The notes under the pieces are model-generated. The model was given only the letters and a program-made list of their open reading frames with translations, searched no databases and was not told where the DNA came from. Shown one piece after another: positions 9,210 to 19,165 of a DNA stretch of 64,000 nt (positions within the stretch are counted from its first letter, which is position 1; each line of letters opens with the position of its first letter). Source of the stretch: Neptuniibacter caesariensis (lineage in GTDB: Bacteria; Pseudomonadota; Gammaproteobacteria; Pseudomonadales; Balneatricaceae); NCBI RefSeq assembly GCF_000153345.1, contig NZ_CH724125.1, positions 880,344 through 944,343 of the forward strand, read 5' to 3'. The position numbers and the translations under genes are program-made.

Positions 9210-10661
9210 ATGCTTTTTAAGAAAAGTATCACCAGTAAACTCATCTTCTTGCTGATCAGCTTTAGTGTACTGTTGGCGGGTGTGATGGCGCTGGCCACGC
9301 GTTTTAGTTTTCAGGAAAGCTTCCTTGAATATGTGACCGATGCCGAGCTCGCTGAACTGGATGGAATGGTCGAGAAGCTTTCTACTAAGTATCAAGAGGT
9401 TGGTTCCTGGGAGTTTGTCGCTCGAAAACACAAGGTTTGGATGAGCTATCTGCCGGAAAAAACCAGATCGGAACAAGGGCAGGTCCTTCCGCCGCCTCAT
9501 AGAGAACATCGAACCGATCTGCCTCCCCATCAGCGTCCTCGACCGGATCTGCGCCCGCCGCCACCGCCTACTGACAAGTCGGGCTTATCAACCCGCTTGC
9601 GCTTAATTAATCTGGAAGGGCGCAGAGTCATTGGTCCTCCGGATGAAACTGGTAACCAAACTCTCAGGGAGATAATCGTCAACGGCGAGGTTGTGGGCTA
9701 TTTAAGCCTGACGCCGGTTCCTTTACCTATTGAAGGGATTGATGAGCGCTTTCGTGATGATCAGATGGATACGATCTATTACATAGCCACCGTAGCTATT
9801 CTTTTAGCGGTTGTTGCAGGGATACCGCTGGGCCGCCGTTTCGTAAAACCGGTTAAGTCGATCGCCGCTGGTGCCCATCAATTAGCACAAGGTAAGTTTG
9901 AAACCCGGATTGAACCGCAAGGGCAGGATGAGCTGGGGCAACTGGCCCATGACTTTAATGGACTGGCTTCAGCACTTGAACGAAATGAAGCTTTAAGAAG
10001 GCAGGGCATGGCGGATATCTCCCATGAGTTACGTACGCCTCTGGCCTTAATTCGCAGTGAAATTGAAGCGATGCAAGACGGTATACGCCCTCTGAACCTC
10101 CAACAGCTTGGCAAGCTACATGGTTCTGCCCAGCAGCTTAATAGTCTGGTGGACGACCTTTATGATCTGGCGCTAACCGATGCCGGAGCGCTGAACTACC
10201 GCAAGCAGGATATTGATCTGGCCGAGATTCTCGGAGCCGCTGCTGAATCGGTAGTAAATAGTTTCAGTAAGTCTGGCCTGTCCCTGAAAGTGCAGCTACC
10301 CACTGAGCTGGAAATCTTTGGCGACCCAAAACGGTTGCGCCAAGTGGTTGATAACCTACTAAAAAACAGTCGACGCTATACCAATAGAAATGGCAGTATT
10401 ATCCTTTCGGCCTGGCAAAAGGGTAGCCAGGTTCATTTTACTATTGAAGATAGTGCGCCGGGAGTTGAGCCTGAGATTCTGCCGCGTCTGTTTGACCGGT
10501 TTTATCGTGAAGAAGCTTCCCGTAACCGGGCAACCGGTGGGGCAGGTTTAGGTTTATCAATCTGCAGAAACATAGTTGAGGCCCATCAGGGAACCATCGA
10601 GGCGGAGGCCTCTGAACTGGGTGGCCTGAAGGTTTCCGTGACACTCCCTATCGAAGGTTAA
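9210..10661 (+). CDS. baeS: Sensor histidine kinase, BaeS-like
   Basis: 483 aa. TM1 is at about 9-30. The periplasmic sensor contains an unusually Pro/His/Arg-rich stretch (about residues 93-126, including DLRPPPPP). TM2 is at about 190-212, then HAMP, HisKA with ADISHELRTPLALIRSE (phospho-acceptor His272) and an HATPase domain with NLLKNSRRYT, DSAPGV and GGAGLGLSI boxes. The dimerisation region and the adjacent regulator match E. coli BaeS/BaeR closely, a pair answering envelope stress and toxic compounds. Unlike E. coli, no mdtABC-like pump lies next to it. It is followed 38 bp later by the regulator. Confidence 0.85.
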   Translation: MLFKKSITSKLIFLLISFSVLLAGVMALATRFSFQESFLEYVTDAELAELDGMVEKLSTKYQEVGSWEFVARKHKVWMSYLPEKTRSEQGQVLPPPHREHRTDLPPHQRPRPDLRPPPPPTDKSGLSTRLRLINLEGRRVIGPPDETGNQTLREIIVNGEVVGYLSLTPVPLPIEGIDERFRDDQMDTIYYIATVAILLAVVAGIPLGRRFVKPVKSIAAGAHQLAQGKFETRIEPQGQDELGQLAHDFNGLASALERNEALRRQGMADISHELRTPLALIRSEIEAMQDGIRPLNLQQLGKLHGSAQQLNSLVDDLYDLALTDAGALNYRKQDIDLAEILGAAAESVVNSFSKSGLSLKVQLPTELEIFGDPKRLRQVVDNLLKNSRRYTNRNGSIILSAWQKGSQVHFTIEDSAPGVEPEILPRLFDRFYREEASRNRATGGAGLGLSICRNIVEAHQGTIEAEASELGGLKVSVTLPIEG

Positions 10662-10699
10662 GCGCACTGTCCCCGTTTAGAGATAGGGACTAAGCGCGC

Positions 10700-11389
10700 A
10701 TGACATCTGATCAACATATTCTGATCGTTGAAGACGAAGTTGGTTTAGCTGAGATTCTCCGTGATTACCTGGAAGCCTCTGGCTATTTGGTCACGATGAT
10801 CCACAACGGGTTGGAAGTGACCGGTTGGGTAAAGCAACATAATCCCGCTGTTATCCTTCTGGATCTAATGCTGCCTGGCAAGGATGGTATGGAGATCTGC
10901 AAAGAGATCCGGACCTTCTCTAATACCCCCATCATAATGACCACTGCCCGGGTTGAGGAGATTGATCGTCTGCTAGGCCTTGAGCTGGGTGCAGATGATT
11001 ACGTCTGTAAACCCTATAGCCCAAGAGAGGTTGTTGCCAGAGTTAAAGCGACCCTTCGCCGGATCGCTGCATTTTCTGGGAATACGCCTAAGACAGCTGA
11101 TCCAATCTCCCTTGATGAAGAGAGGTTCCTGGCTTTTATCGGCGGCGAACAACTGGAACTGACGCCCGTTGAATTTAGGATGATGCAAACGTTTCTGGAT
11201 AATCAGGGGCGGGTTTTCTCCCGTTCTCAATTGATGGATAAAGCCTATACCGATCAGCGCGTTGTCAGTGACCGCACTGTGGATACCCATATCAAAAACC
11301 TGCGCAAGAAAATTCAGCCCCATCTCCCAGAAGGCGAGGTGATCCACTCGGTTTACGGGGTAGGGTATAAGTTTGAGTTTTCTGCTTAA
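10700..11389 (+). CDS. baeR: Response regulator, BaeR-like (OmpR/PhoB family)
   Basis: 229 aa. The receiver domain (1-125) has the acidic pocket EDE, phospho-acceptor Asp55 in LLDLMLPG, a switch Thr and Lys in [14 protein letters not shown]. A C-terminal winged helix with [14 protein letters not shown] follows. The segment [26 protein letters not shown] is nearly the E. coli BaeR sequence. It is co-transcribed with baeS; the 38-bp gap contains a GTCCC/GGGAC inverted repeat that may tune expression. Targets are unknown here since no efflux operon is adjacent. Confidence 0.87.
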   Translation: [229 protein letters not shown]

Positions 11390-11430
11390 AAGCAACTTAA
11401 GCAAAAAAACGGATGAGCGATCAAATGACC

Positions 11431-11450
11431 GTTCTTAACCGTTCTTAACC
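11431..11450. repeat. Two tandem copies of a 10-bp unit (GTTCTTAACC)
   Basis: Two perfect adjacent copies lie in the short gap between baeR and the truncated hydrolase gene, close to where the hydrolase frame breaks off. They could be a slippage scar at the deletion junction; no function is implied. Confidence 0.6.
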
Positions 11451-11464
11451 GCACTAATCTGCTT

Positions 11465-11968
11465 CTATCTGCCCTGATCCGTTGTTACCCGTTCAATGCT
11501 GGATAACTGAAAGTGGCGTTTAACAATACTAATAGCCTGATTGGTTGAATTGATCACATCTTCAGTAAACTGCCTGTCGGAGTTGCTGGACGCTGAGCAA
11601 CGGCTGTTCACATTAAATTGACAGGGATGAGCGAGGTAGAGAACGTTGTCACTCTGATCAAGTGACGCGAGCTTGAGTGTGCTCTGTTCAGTAGGAGATG
11701 GAAAGCCAGAAGATTGATCCCTTTTGGCCCAGGCAAGCCCATCACCTTCTATGTATACCCGTAGCGGTTTGCTGCGATCTTTGATGCGAAAGTAGCTTTG
11801 AATTTGAAAAGGTTGGGTCTGGATAATCAGGGGTTCCAGCGAAGCGTCCTTTGCTATCGACTGGGCGCTTTCAACTCGTTCTTTCAGGCTAACCGTGGAC
11901 AGGGATTGGCACCCAAAAAGAACAAGAAGGCAAAGAGCCAGACAGGGAGTTAAAAATCTCTTAAGCAC
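11465..11968 (-). pseudogene. Truncated alpha/beta-hydrolase lipoprotein
   Basis: 167 aa with a lipoprotein signal (MLKRFLTPCLALCLLVLFGC; lipobox LFGC, Cys20). The N-terminal half matches a family of envelope alpha/beta hydrolases: VYIEGDGLAW, a pattern close to 'LrLA.lD...nvlYLA-PCQ', and RQFTEDVINSTNQAI. In this family the nucleophile elbow G-x-S-x-G follows directly after the point reached here (..SIERV). This frame instead ends TTDQGR-stop, and no such motif is found in the remaining 75 bp before baeR. The catalytic half is gone, so this is a gene remnant (inference). Confidence 0.65.
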
Positions 11969-12258
11969 AAAAGCACCCCTAAAAATCCAGATGGGCCAAT
12001 TTTAATGGAAAGCTCAGGGTGATAGATATAGGGAAATGTGGAGAAAATGTGGCGTTACATAACTTTACAAATTGACGTTAGGAAAAACTAAACACTTATT
12101 CTTTGCATGGTTTTTGGATGGGTAATGTGATACAAAAAGTATAGGTGAATACCCTACCAATGCATTATGTACCCTAAAGGCTGATCTGATGAGAATGGGG
12201 TATAGATAATATAATAATAAAACGCCTGTTTTAATTTCAGGTAAAGAAGTCGACGGTT

Positions 12259-15057
12259 ATGACAATCACTGATTCTGCTATCTGGGCTTATGATGTTCAG
12301 CGTTCCGCCATAATTTGGGGTAATCAGGCTGCGGCTGGGTGCTGGGGAGTCAATAAACCCGATCAACTGGCTGAAGTTGATGGTAGAGAGGTCCATTTAC
12401 TTGACGATTACCTAAGTGCTGATCAGCCCTTCGAACTTGATTTTGGATCGAATAAATCGCGTCGCTTTCAGACAGATAAGTTATCTGAGAGCATCTACCT
12501 GTTCAGCGAGGTCCATAGCTGTCCAGAGCTGAAACTCTCGCTCGATAGAACTGCTTCTTCCTCTGACAATAACAGTATGCTGTCGACCTTTGACCAGTCA
12601 GGCCAACTGATCTCCCGTTCCCATTATGCAACTTTACGCCTTCCTGTAGCAGATACCCTGTTTATTGATCGCTTCGTCGATAAAGAGCAGGGTATAGGAT
12701 TGTGGAGAGCGATGGCTGAAAAAGATTACGCGGAAGGCCATTTTCTAACCCATACAACAGATGGTCCGCGCTGGCATATTATCCAGCTTAATAAATCGGT
12801 GGCTGTCAATGAAAGCTGGTTAGTACAGCTGCGTGAGCTGGATATTGACCAGTTTATACAGAACGAACATTCCCTTAGGAATACGTTAAAAGAACAGGAA
12901 GTTATCTTTGAGCACGCGGGTACGGGTATCTGCTTTATTAAAGATTCGCAGGATCATGAGCGAAAAATAATTCGTTGTAATCGCAAGTTTGCGGATATCT
13001 ATGATTACCGGGTAGAAGAGTTAATTGGTCAGAGTAGTTCAATTCTATACCCAGACTTTGAAGCTTTTTCTGAACTGGGCGATAGCGCTTATCCAAGCTT
13101 GATGGAAGGTACCCTTTACACCCAGAAAATGAAGATGAAGCGCAAGGATGGAACGCTTTTCTGGACCCAGATTAGAGGGAACATTATATCCTCTAATGAA
13201 CCCGGTTTAGGTTATATCTGGATAGTTGAAGATATTGATCAACAGGTTAAAGCAGATGAGGCGCTTAAGGTGATCCTCAATGAGCAAAACCTGATCCTGG
13301 ACTATGCGATGGTGGGGATTGTCTTCCTCAAAAATCGTTCAGTAACCCGATGTAACCAACGCTTTGAAGAGATGTTTGGCTATAACGCGGGTGAGCTTGC
13401 AGGGAGTTCATCACGTCAGTGGTACTTAACCGAACAGGATTGGAAAGCCGCTGGAAAGGCCTGTTATAAGCCCTTATCGCAAGGCAAAGTTTTCCAGGAT
13501 GAGATGCTTCTCAGCCGTAAAGATGGTTCGCCCATATGGTGTGAAGTAACCAGTAAAGCCATTGATCCTGATGACCTGGCAAAAGGCTCTATCTGGATCA
13601 CCATGGACATTACTGAACGAAAGGCCGCCGATGTGGCATTGGCCAGAGCCCATGAAGACCTTGAGCTACGAGTTAAAGAGCGCACCAAAGAACTGGCTAA
13701 AGCCAACATGGACCTGCTGGTTGAGATTAATGAGCGAAAAATGGCAGAAGAGCGCGTTAAGCATATGGCTCTGCATGATGCGTTAACCGGCTTGCCTAAT
13801 CGACTGCTGCTGGAAGAACGATTGGAAAATGCGCTGTCCGATGCAAAGAGCCATCAATGGCAATTGGCTGTTCTGTTTATCGATCTGGATCGATTTAAAT
13901 TGGTCAATGACACGCTGGGACACCATGAAGGAGACCAACTTCTGGTTGAAGTCGCCAATCGTTTACATCAGGTGATCGGTGCTAATGATACGGTTGCTCG
14001 TCTGGGTGGGGATGAGTTTGTAATCGTTTTAAATGAAATCGCAGGGTCAACCGAGATCAATGGTGTCATTGAGGATATTCAACAGAACTTTAAACCCGCG
14101 GTGAAACTAGCCTTACAGGATATGTTTGTAACGCCGAGCATTGGGGTTGCTATCTACCCTGAAGATGGTGAAACCCCGGTCCAGTTGATGAAAAATGCCG
14201 ATGCCGCTATGTACCATGCGAAAGCCTCAGGAAGAAACTGTGCGCAGTATTTCAACCGCAGCCTTGATGACTCGCTTAAAGAGCGAATCTCTCTTGAAAA
14301 TGCCCTTAACCAAGCGTTAAAACTGGGCCAGTTTGAACTCTATTACCAACCTCAACTCGATGTGAAAAGTAACCGAATTATTGGTGCTGAGGCGTTGATT
14401 CGCTGGAACCATCCAGAGAAAGGTATGATTTCCCCGGATGCGTTTATACCACTTGCCGAAGAGAGTGGATTGATTGTCGACATTGGCAGCTGGGTGCTTC
14501 ATCAAGCCAGCTCTCAACTGGCTCAATGGCGAAAGCAAGGGTTTGACCAACTATCGGTATCGGTCAATTTGTCTGCGCTTCAGGTTCAAAAGGAGAGCTT
14601 TGCAAGAGAAGTAGCCGATGTTATTCGCGAGTATGGTGTTCCTGAGGCCTGCCTGGATCTGGAACTGACCGAGAGTATGATTATGCGCAATGCGGAAGAA
14701 ACCATCGCCGCCTTGGATAAGATCCACAATCTGGGGATCCAGATCAGTGTGGATGATTTTGGCACCGGCTATTCAAGCCTGAGTTATCTTAAGCGGTTCC
14801 CTTTAGATAAGCTGAAGATTGACCGTTCTTTTGTACAGGACATCACTGTTGATACCGATGATGCGATGATCTGTAAAACCATTATATCTATGGCCCACAA
14901 CCTTAACCTACAAGTAATAGCGGAAGGGGTTGAAACCAATGCCCAGCTTGAACTACTGCGCGACTATGGTTGTGAGCAGTATCAAGGCTACCTGTTCGCT
15001 AAACCCTTACCAGTTGAACAGATGACCGAGCATTTATTAGCATCACCTTGCCAGTAA
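12259..15057 (+). CDS. PAS-PAS-GGDEF-EAL cyclic-di-GMP protein
   Basis: 932-aa soluble protein. An unassigned N-terminal sensor region comes first (about 1-205, possibly a degenerate PAS). Two PAS domains follow (about 215-330, NRKFADIYDYRVEELIG; and about 340-455, NQRFEEMFGYNAGELAG), then a coiled coil (ELRVKERTKELAKANMDL). The GGDEF domain (about 505-665) has intact metal and substrate residues (FIDLDRFKLVND, RLGGDEF). The EAL domain (about 690-925) has intact EALIRW, ELTES, DDFGTGYSSL, KIDRSF and AEGVE. Both cyclase and phosphodiesterase sites look functional. No membrane segment. Stand-alone gene, convergent with the HAD gene. Confidence 0.93.
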   Translation: MTITDSAIWAYDVQRSAIIWGNQAAAGCWGVNKPDQLAEVDGREVHLLDDYLSADQPFELDFGSNKSRRFQTDKLSESIYLFSEVHSCPELKLSLDRTASSSDNNSMLSTFDQSGQLISRSHYATLRLPVADTLFIDRFVDKEQGIGLWRAMAEKDYAEGHFLTHTTDGPRWHIIQLNKSVAVNESWLVQLRELDIDQFIQNEHSLRNTLKEQEVIFEHAGTGICFIKDSQDHERKIIRCNRKFADIYDYRVEELIGQSSSILYPDFEAFSELGDSAYPSLMEGTLYTQKMKMKRKDGTLFWTQIRGNIISSNEPGLGYIWIVEDIDQQVKADEALKVILNEQNLILDYAMVGIVFLKNRSVTRCNQRFEEMFGYNAGELAGSSSRQWYLTEQDWKAAGKACYKPLSQGKVFQDEMLLSRKDGSPIWCEVTSKAIDPDDLAKGSIWITMDITERKAADVALARAHEDLELRVKERTKELAKANMDLLVEINERKMAEERVKHMALHDALTGLPNRLLLEERLENALSDAKSHQWQLAVLFIDLDRFKLVNDTLGHHEGDQLLVEVANRLHQVIGANDTVARLGGDEFVIVLNEIAGSTEINGVIEDIQQNFKPAVKLALQDMFVTPSIGVAIYPEDGETPVQLMKNADAAMYHAKASGRNCAQYFNRSLDDSLKERISLENALNQALKLGQFELYYQPQLDVKSNRIIGAEALIRWNHPEKGMISPDAFIPLAEESGLIVDIGSWVLHQASSQLAQWRKQGFDQLSVSVNLSALQVQKESFAREVADVIREYGVPEACLDLELTESMIMRNAEETIAALDKIHNLGIQISVDDFGTGYSSLSYLKRFPLDKLKIDRSFVQDITVDTDDAMICKTIISMAHNLNLQVIAEGVETNAQLELLRDYGCEQYQGYLFAKPLPVEQMTEHLLASPCQ

Positions 15058-15066
15058 ATTGGGCCA

Positions 15067-16755
15067 TTATTTCTGCATGCTGTTTTTTCTGCAGGACAGG
15101 ATTAGCGCCCAGAATTCTGAGAAATCGTTAACCACAACATCAGGTTTATAGGGATAGCGTTCCGTACCCGGAAAGATCTTATTCAACCAGGGTTGATCCC
15201 ACTGAGCACCGTTAAAAAATACACTGGTGATGCCCGCCGATTTCGCAGCAATGACATCGGTCGTACTGTCGCCTACGTACCAAATATCCATCCCTAATTC
15301 AGTCCGTAGATTTTCCGCCGCTTTCAGAATTTGGTCAGTATGGGGTTTTCGCTGAACGGTATCATCGCCGCAGATTTCCGTATCAAACAGATGGGCCCAG
15401 CCTCTGTCTACCGTATTTAGCTCGTAGATAAAGAACTCCCGGTCTCGGTTGGTAATTACGCCAACGACTAATCCCAGCTTACGCAACCCTTCCAGCATAT
15501 CTTTTACCCGCGCTTCGAAGGGCAGAGCAGTGCCAAAATATTTGCGGTAGTGATCGGTAAAGCCTTTATGGGCCAGCTTCTTGGCGACTTCATTGTCGGC
15601 AAACAAAATCTCAAAGATATCGGTGCGAGAGATTTTACGATCCATCTTGATCTTCGGATGCAGGCTCAGATTATCTCTGACGTAATCAACCAGACGTTGG
15701 TCATCCGGGGATTTACAGGTAGCTGAATCAACTAGCTGTTCTAACAGCCCCATCTCTTTCAGATCTTTGAGCATATCGTCCACTGCGTGATACATCGCAT
15801 CCAGGGTATCGACCAGTGTTGCGTGCCAGTCAAAAAGGACGACGCGGGGGTAAGTCAGGTTAACCACTGCCGGGTGCCAATCAGGCTCTTCACGGGGTGG
15901 GTTTAACTCACGCGGAGGAAGGCGAGGAGGCCGTTGATCGGCAAGATCAGTATCGATAGTCTCGCTACGGCTTTGCATCACCAGATCGAGTAGTTCATCA
16001 AAATCATCAACGATAATATCCGGGTCATATTGATGATGCGCCGATTCAGCAAAGACCTGTTCGAACCAGTTTGGAGTCCATAAAGCACCGTTATAAAAAA
16101 TACGTGTCACCCCGGCACGGGTGGCAGTCATCATATCGGTAACGCTATCACCTACATACCAGAGATGTTTATCGGCATTCTCATTTAAAGGCTCTGCAGC
16201 CTGAGGCATTGAATCAGGGGCGGGTTTATAACGGATCATCTCATCACCGCAAAGGGTGATATCAAAAAGATCCAGCCAGCGGCCATCTTCAACAGCTTCT
16301 AGTTCCGGATCGAGAAATTCCCGGCTTCGGTTTGTGACAACACCGATCTTAATGCCTAGCTGTTTGAGATAACTCAGGTACTCGAACATACCTTCCTGAA
16401 AGGGTTTAACGCAGCCATAATGGTTCCGGTAGCAATCGTTGTAGGCTTTGTGCGCAATCGCGTTGGCTACATCATTATCGCCAAACAGTACTTCGAAAAC
16501 GTCGGTGCGGGAGATGCGTTGTTCAGCGAGTACCCGTGGATGCAGGTGGCGATAGATACGAATGTAACGAATCAGCTTTTCGTCATCTTCAGTCGTTGCG
16601 CTCTCTTCGGGAAGTATATGTTGGGTCAGATCCAGCTCATCCAACTGGGCTAGCATCTCTTCGATTGCTGCATACATTGCACCGTGGGTATCAACCAGGG
16701 TGCCATGCCAGTCGAACAACATCACTTTAGGATAGGGGAGTACAACAGTGTCCAT
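15067..16755 (-). CDS. Tandem-duplicated HAD-superfamily protein
   Basis: 562 aa made of two homologous HAD units (about 1-270 and 295-562) joined by a Pro-rich linker (PPRLPPREL). Each has a helical cap insert and the four HAD motifs. Unit 1: nucleophile Asp15, T141 in VVTNR, Lys177 and GDSVTD (202-207). Unit 2: Asp309, VITNR, RKP and GDSTTD. In both units motif I reads D-W-H-(G/A)-T-L: the usual second Asp, the general acid/base of HAD phosphatases, is His (17 and 311). AGGAGA precedes the ATG. Substrate unknown; phosphoglycolate-phosphatase-like folding but altered chemistry is likely. Confidence 0.8.
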   Translation of the reverse strand: MDTVVLPYPKVMLFDWHGTLVDTHGAMYAAIEEMLAQLDELDLTQHILPEESATTEDDEKLIRYIRIYRHLHPRVLAEQRISRTDVFEVLFGDNDVANAIAHKAYNDCYRNHYGCVKPFQEGMFEYLSYLKQLGIKIGVVTNRSREFLDPELEAVEDGRWLDLFDITLCGDEMIRYKPAPDSMPQAAEPLNENADKHLWYVGDSVTDMMTATRAGVTRIFYNGALWTPNWFEQVFAESAHHQYDPDIIVDDFDELLDLVMQSRSETIDTDLADQRPPRLPPRELNPPREEPDWHPAVVNLTYPRVVLFDWHATLVDTLDAMYHAVDDMLKDLKEMGLLEQLVDSATCKSPDDQRLVDYVRDNLSLHPKIKMDRKISRTDIFEILFADNEVAKKLAHKGFTDHYRKYFGTALPFEARVKDMLEGLRKLGLVVGVITNRDREFFIYELNTVDRGWAHLFDTEICGDDTVQRKPHTDQILKAAENLRTELGMDIWYVGDSTTDVIAAKSAGITSVFFNGAQWDQPWLNKIFPGTERYPYKPDVVVNDFSEFWALILSCRKNSMQK

Positions 16756-16831
16756 ATCTGATCTCCTCAGCCAGGCAGAAACGGGCTCGATAGAGTTCAG
16801 TATAGATAAAAGAAATCGTCAGGTAGGAAAT

Positions 16832-16858
16832 CACCCCGGCTATAGATAAACCGGGGTG
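16832..16858 (-). terminator. Terminator hairpin after tal
   Basis: An 8-bp stem CACCCCGG/CCGGGGTG with an 11-nt loop lies just past the transaldolase stop; on the minus strand it is followed by ATTTCC. The U-tract is weak. Confidence 0.6.
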
Positions 16859-16884
16859 GTTCAGAACTGGAATATCAGAGCGGG

Positions 16885-17832
16885 TTAAACTTCAGAAAGG
16901 AGTTTCTCAAGTTTAATCTGGTCAGCGGCAAAATTACGGATACCTTCCGCCAGTTTCTCTGTCGCCATTGCGTCTTCATTCATCATCCAGCGGAACTCCG
17001 CTTCATTCAGTACCAGGCGGCCCTGATCGGAAGCCGCTGAATCAGCAGATAGCTTGGTTGGCAGTTCATCTGCCGAATCTTCCAGTTCCTGCATCAATGC
17101 TGGCGCAATCGTTAGGCGATCACAGCCTGCCAGTTCCTGGATCTCACTGATATTACGGAAGCTGGCACCCATGACGATGGTGTTGTAATCATTAGCTTTG
17201 TAATAGTTGTAGATTCCGGAAACCGATTGAACACCCGGATCATTTGCCCCTGTGAAGTCGCCTTCTTCATTGGCTTTGAACCAATCCAAAATACGGCCAA
17301 CAAAAGGTGAGATCAGGTAAACACCAGCATCCGCGCAAGCGGCTGCCTGAGCAAAGCTGAACAGCAACGTCAGATTACAGTTGATCCCTTCCTGTTCAAG
17401 CTCGCGTGCGGCCTGAATACCTTCCCAGGTTGAAGCGATCTTGATCAGGATACGGTCACGGCTAACATTAGAATCTTCGTACAATGCGATAAGCTTGCGC
17501 GCGCGCTGAAGAGTCGCTTGAGTATCAAAAGACAGGCGTGCATCAACTTCAGTAGATATACGTCCCGGAATGATTTTCAGGATCTCTTTACCGATCTCAA
17601 CCGCGAGTTTGTCGGTCATGTTGTCCAGCACTTCCTGCTGGCTTCCACCCTGCTCATCTGCCCAGTTTTTAGCTTTAGTCAGCAATTCAGCATATTGAGG
17701 CAGCTGCGCTGCCTTCAGTAGCAGGGATGGGTTGGTTGTCGCGTCAACGGGTTTAAAACGTGCAATCGCTTCAATATCACCGGTATCAGCCACAACGGTC
17801 GTAATCTGTTTTAACTTTTCTAACTGATTCAT
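16885..17832 (-). CDS. tal: Transaldolase (class TalB)
   Basis: 315-aa (alpha/beta)8 enzyme of the non-oxidative pentose phosphate pathway, moving a dihydroxyacetone unit between sugar phosphates. It has [13 protein letters not shown] near the N-terminus and the Schiff-base lysine in [11 protein letters not shown] (about residue 130). [10 protein letters not shown] and [11 protein letters not shown] follow. Length and motifs are those of E. coli TalB. AAAGAGA precedes the ATG. It starts 15 bp after the dusA stop, so it is probably translated from the same mRNA. Confidence 0.96.
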   Translation of the reverse strand: MNQLEKLKQITTVVADTGDIEAIARFKPVDATTNPSLLLKAAQLPQYAELLTKAKNWADEQGGSQQEVLDNMTDKLAVEIGKEILKIIPGRISTEVDARLSFDTQATLQRARKLIALYEDSNVSRDRILIKIASTWEGIQAARELEQEGINCNLTLLFSFAQAAACADAGVYLISPFVGRILDWFKANEEGDFTGANDPGVQSVSGIYNYYKANDYNTIVMGASFRNISEIQELAGCDRLTIAPALMQELEDSADELPTKLSADSAASDQGRLVLNEAEFRWMMNEDAMATEKLAEGIRNFAADQIKLEKLLSEV

Positions 17833-17847
17833 TATCTCTTTAATCCG

Positions 17848-18834
17848 TTACTCATCGGCTACGCGTTCCAGCGCATTCAGGAGAACTTCTATACCCGCTC
17901 CCGGTTTATGCGCATTTTCGCTAATAAAACGGCGGAACTGTTTACCACCGCGTTGTGCATGAAACAGCCCAAGCATATGGCGTACTACATGATTAAGGGG
18001 TACACCTTGTTCCATCTGCTGCTCAATATAAGGAACCATGGCCAAAGCCGCTGCTTTACGGCTGATCTTTTCGCTATCAGCGCCATAGAACTCTCGGTCT
18101 ACATCTGCCAGAAGATAAGGGTTCTGGTAGGCTTCACGGCCTAACATTACACCATCAACATGTTGCAGATGTGTGTGACACTCATCAATCGTTTTTATTC
18201 CGCCGTTAATATGAACTTCCAGTTCAGGGAATTCCTGCTTGATCTGGTACACCCATTCATATTTCAGAGGCGGGATGTCACGGTTTTCCTTAGGGCTAAG
18301 CCCCTGCAGAATGGCCTTACGGGCGTGAATGATAAAAACCTTACACCCAGACTGGCGTACTGTGTCAACAAACTGGACCAGCTCTTCATAGCTGTCCATG
18401 TCATCAATCCCCTGACGGTGTTTTACCGTAACCGGAATATCTACAGCTGCCTGCATCTTCTCCAGACACTCGGATACCAACTGAGGGTGTGCCATCAGGC
18501 AAGCCCCGATCATATTATTCTGAACACGGTCGCTTGGGCATCCGACGTTTAGGTTAACCTCATTGTAACCATAATCTTCAGCCATCTTGGTACACTGCGC
18601 CAAATCTTCTGGATTGCTGCCACCCAGTTGCAATGCAACGGGTTGTTCTTCGCGGTTATAGCGAAGGAAGCGATCAGCCTCTGCATGGATCAACGCACCG
18701 GTTGTGACCATCTCGGTATACAACACAGCGTTTTGGCTAAGAATACGATGGAAATAACGACAGTGACGATCAGTCCAGTCCATCATAGGTGCGACGGTAA
18801 AACGGCGGTTCAGGGTATCGGTAGTAGAGCTCAT
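17848..18834 (-). CDS. dusA: tRNA-dihydrouridine(20/20a) synthase DusA
   Basis: 328-aa FMN enzyme reducing uridine in the tRNA D-loop. [13 protein letters not shown] at the start, catalytic Cys in [21 protein letters not shown] and the flavin-binding VHINGGIKT and [10 protein letters not shown] motifs identify DusA rather than DusB/C. It is the first gene of a dusA-tal unit. Its first ~12 codons and the whole upstream region are duplicated at 20261-20404, next to dgkA, showing that dusA and dgkA were once divergent neighbours. Confidence 0.95.
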   Translation of the reverse strand: MSSTTDTLNRRFTVAPMMDWTDRHCRYFHRILSQNAVLYTEMVTTGALIHAEADRFLRYNREEQPVALQLGGSNPEDLAQCTKMAEDYGYNEVNLNVGCPSDRVQNNMIGACLMAHPQLVSECLEKMQAAVDIPVTVKHRQGIDDMDSYEELVQFVDTVRQSGCKVFIIHARKAILQGLSPKENRDIPPLKYEWVYQIKQEFPELEVHINGGIKTIDECHTHLQHVDGVMLGREAYQNPYLLADVDREFYGADSEKISRKAAALAMVPYIEQQMEQGVPLNHVVRHMLGLFHAQRGGKQFRRFISENAHKPGAGIEVLLNALERVADE

Positions 18835-18943
18835 TAAGGTGCAGTTACAACTTTGAATTGAAAATCAGCAGCGATTATACCCTGTCTGGGGATTTTGCGC
18901 TGCATCAGGCTGGGTTAAGTGATAGCCAAGCTTCAAAACAGGC
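18800..18943. repeat. Direct repeat copy 1 of the dusA-dgkA junction (144 bp)
   Basis: Covers the first ~12 codons of dusA and the intergenic region. It matches 20261-20404 with about six mismatches, four of them in the last 16 bp. It lies in the same orientation, 1461 bp away, and brackets the VPLPA-CTERM gene. Confidence 0.95.
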
Positions 18944-19165
18944 CTAGAAAGCTTGTAATTTAAGTAGTCTGTTGGGCCTAGTTTAGGTGAACTGAGAGGT
19001 AATTACTGTATTTACAGAGTACCAATATGACTGAGCTTAGATATATGAGATGGATGGCATTTTTGTATTTTAATTGTGCCTTTAAGGTTCTCGAATATCT
19101 AAAATGGGGCTATTTCACGATAATAAGTAAGGCCCCTTCGGGGCCTTACTTAATCGTTCATATGA
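18835..19165. other. Gene-free stretch between dusA and the VPLPA-CTERM gene
   Basis: Contains most of repeat copy 1 (the dusA promoter region), then about 180 bp of AT-rich sequence where the unique insert begins, and finally the hairpin terminator at 19124-19152. I see no further gene. Confidence 0.6.
19124..19152. terminator. Strong hairpin terminator
   Basis: A 13-bp perfect stem (TAAGTAAGGCCCC with GGGGCCTTACTTA) has a 3-nt loop. It lies 13 bp beyond the stop of the VPLPA-CTERM gene and is AT-rich on both sides, so it can work in both directions. Confidence 0.85.

Noticed and set aside
10663-10698. Inverted repeat between baeS and baeR as a terminator
   Set aside because: The stem GTCCC/GGGAC is short, has no T-tract and lies in an operon; mentioned only as possible fine-tuning.
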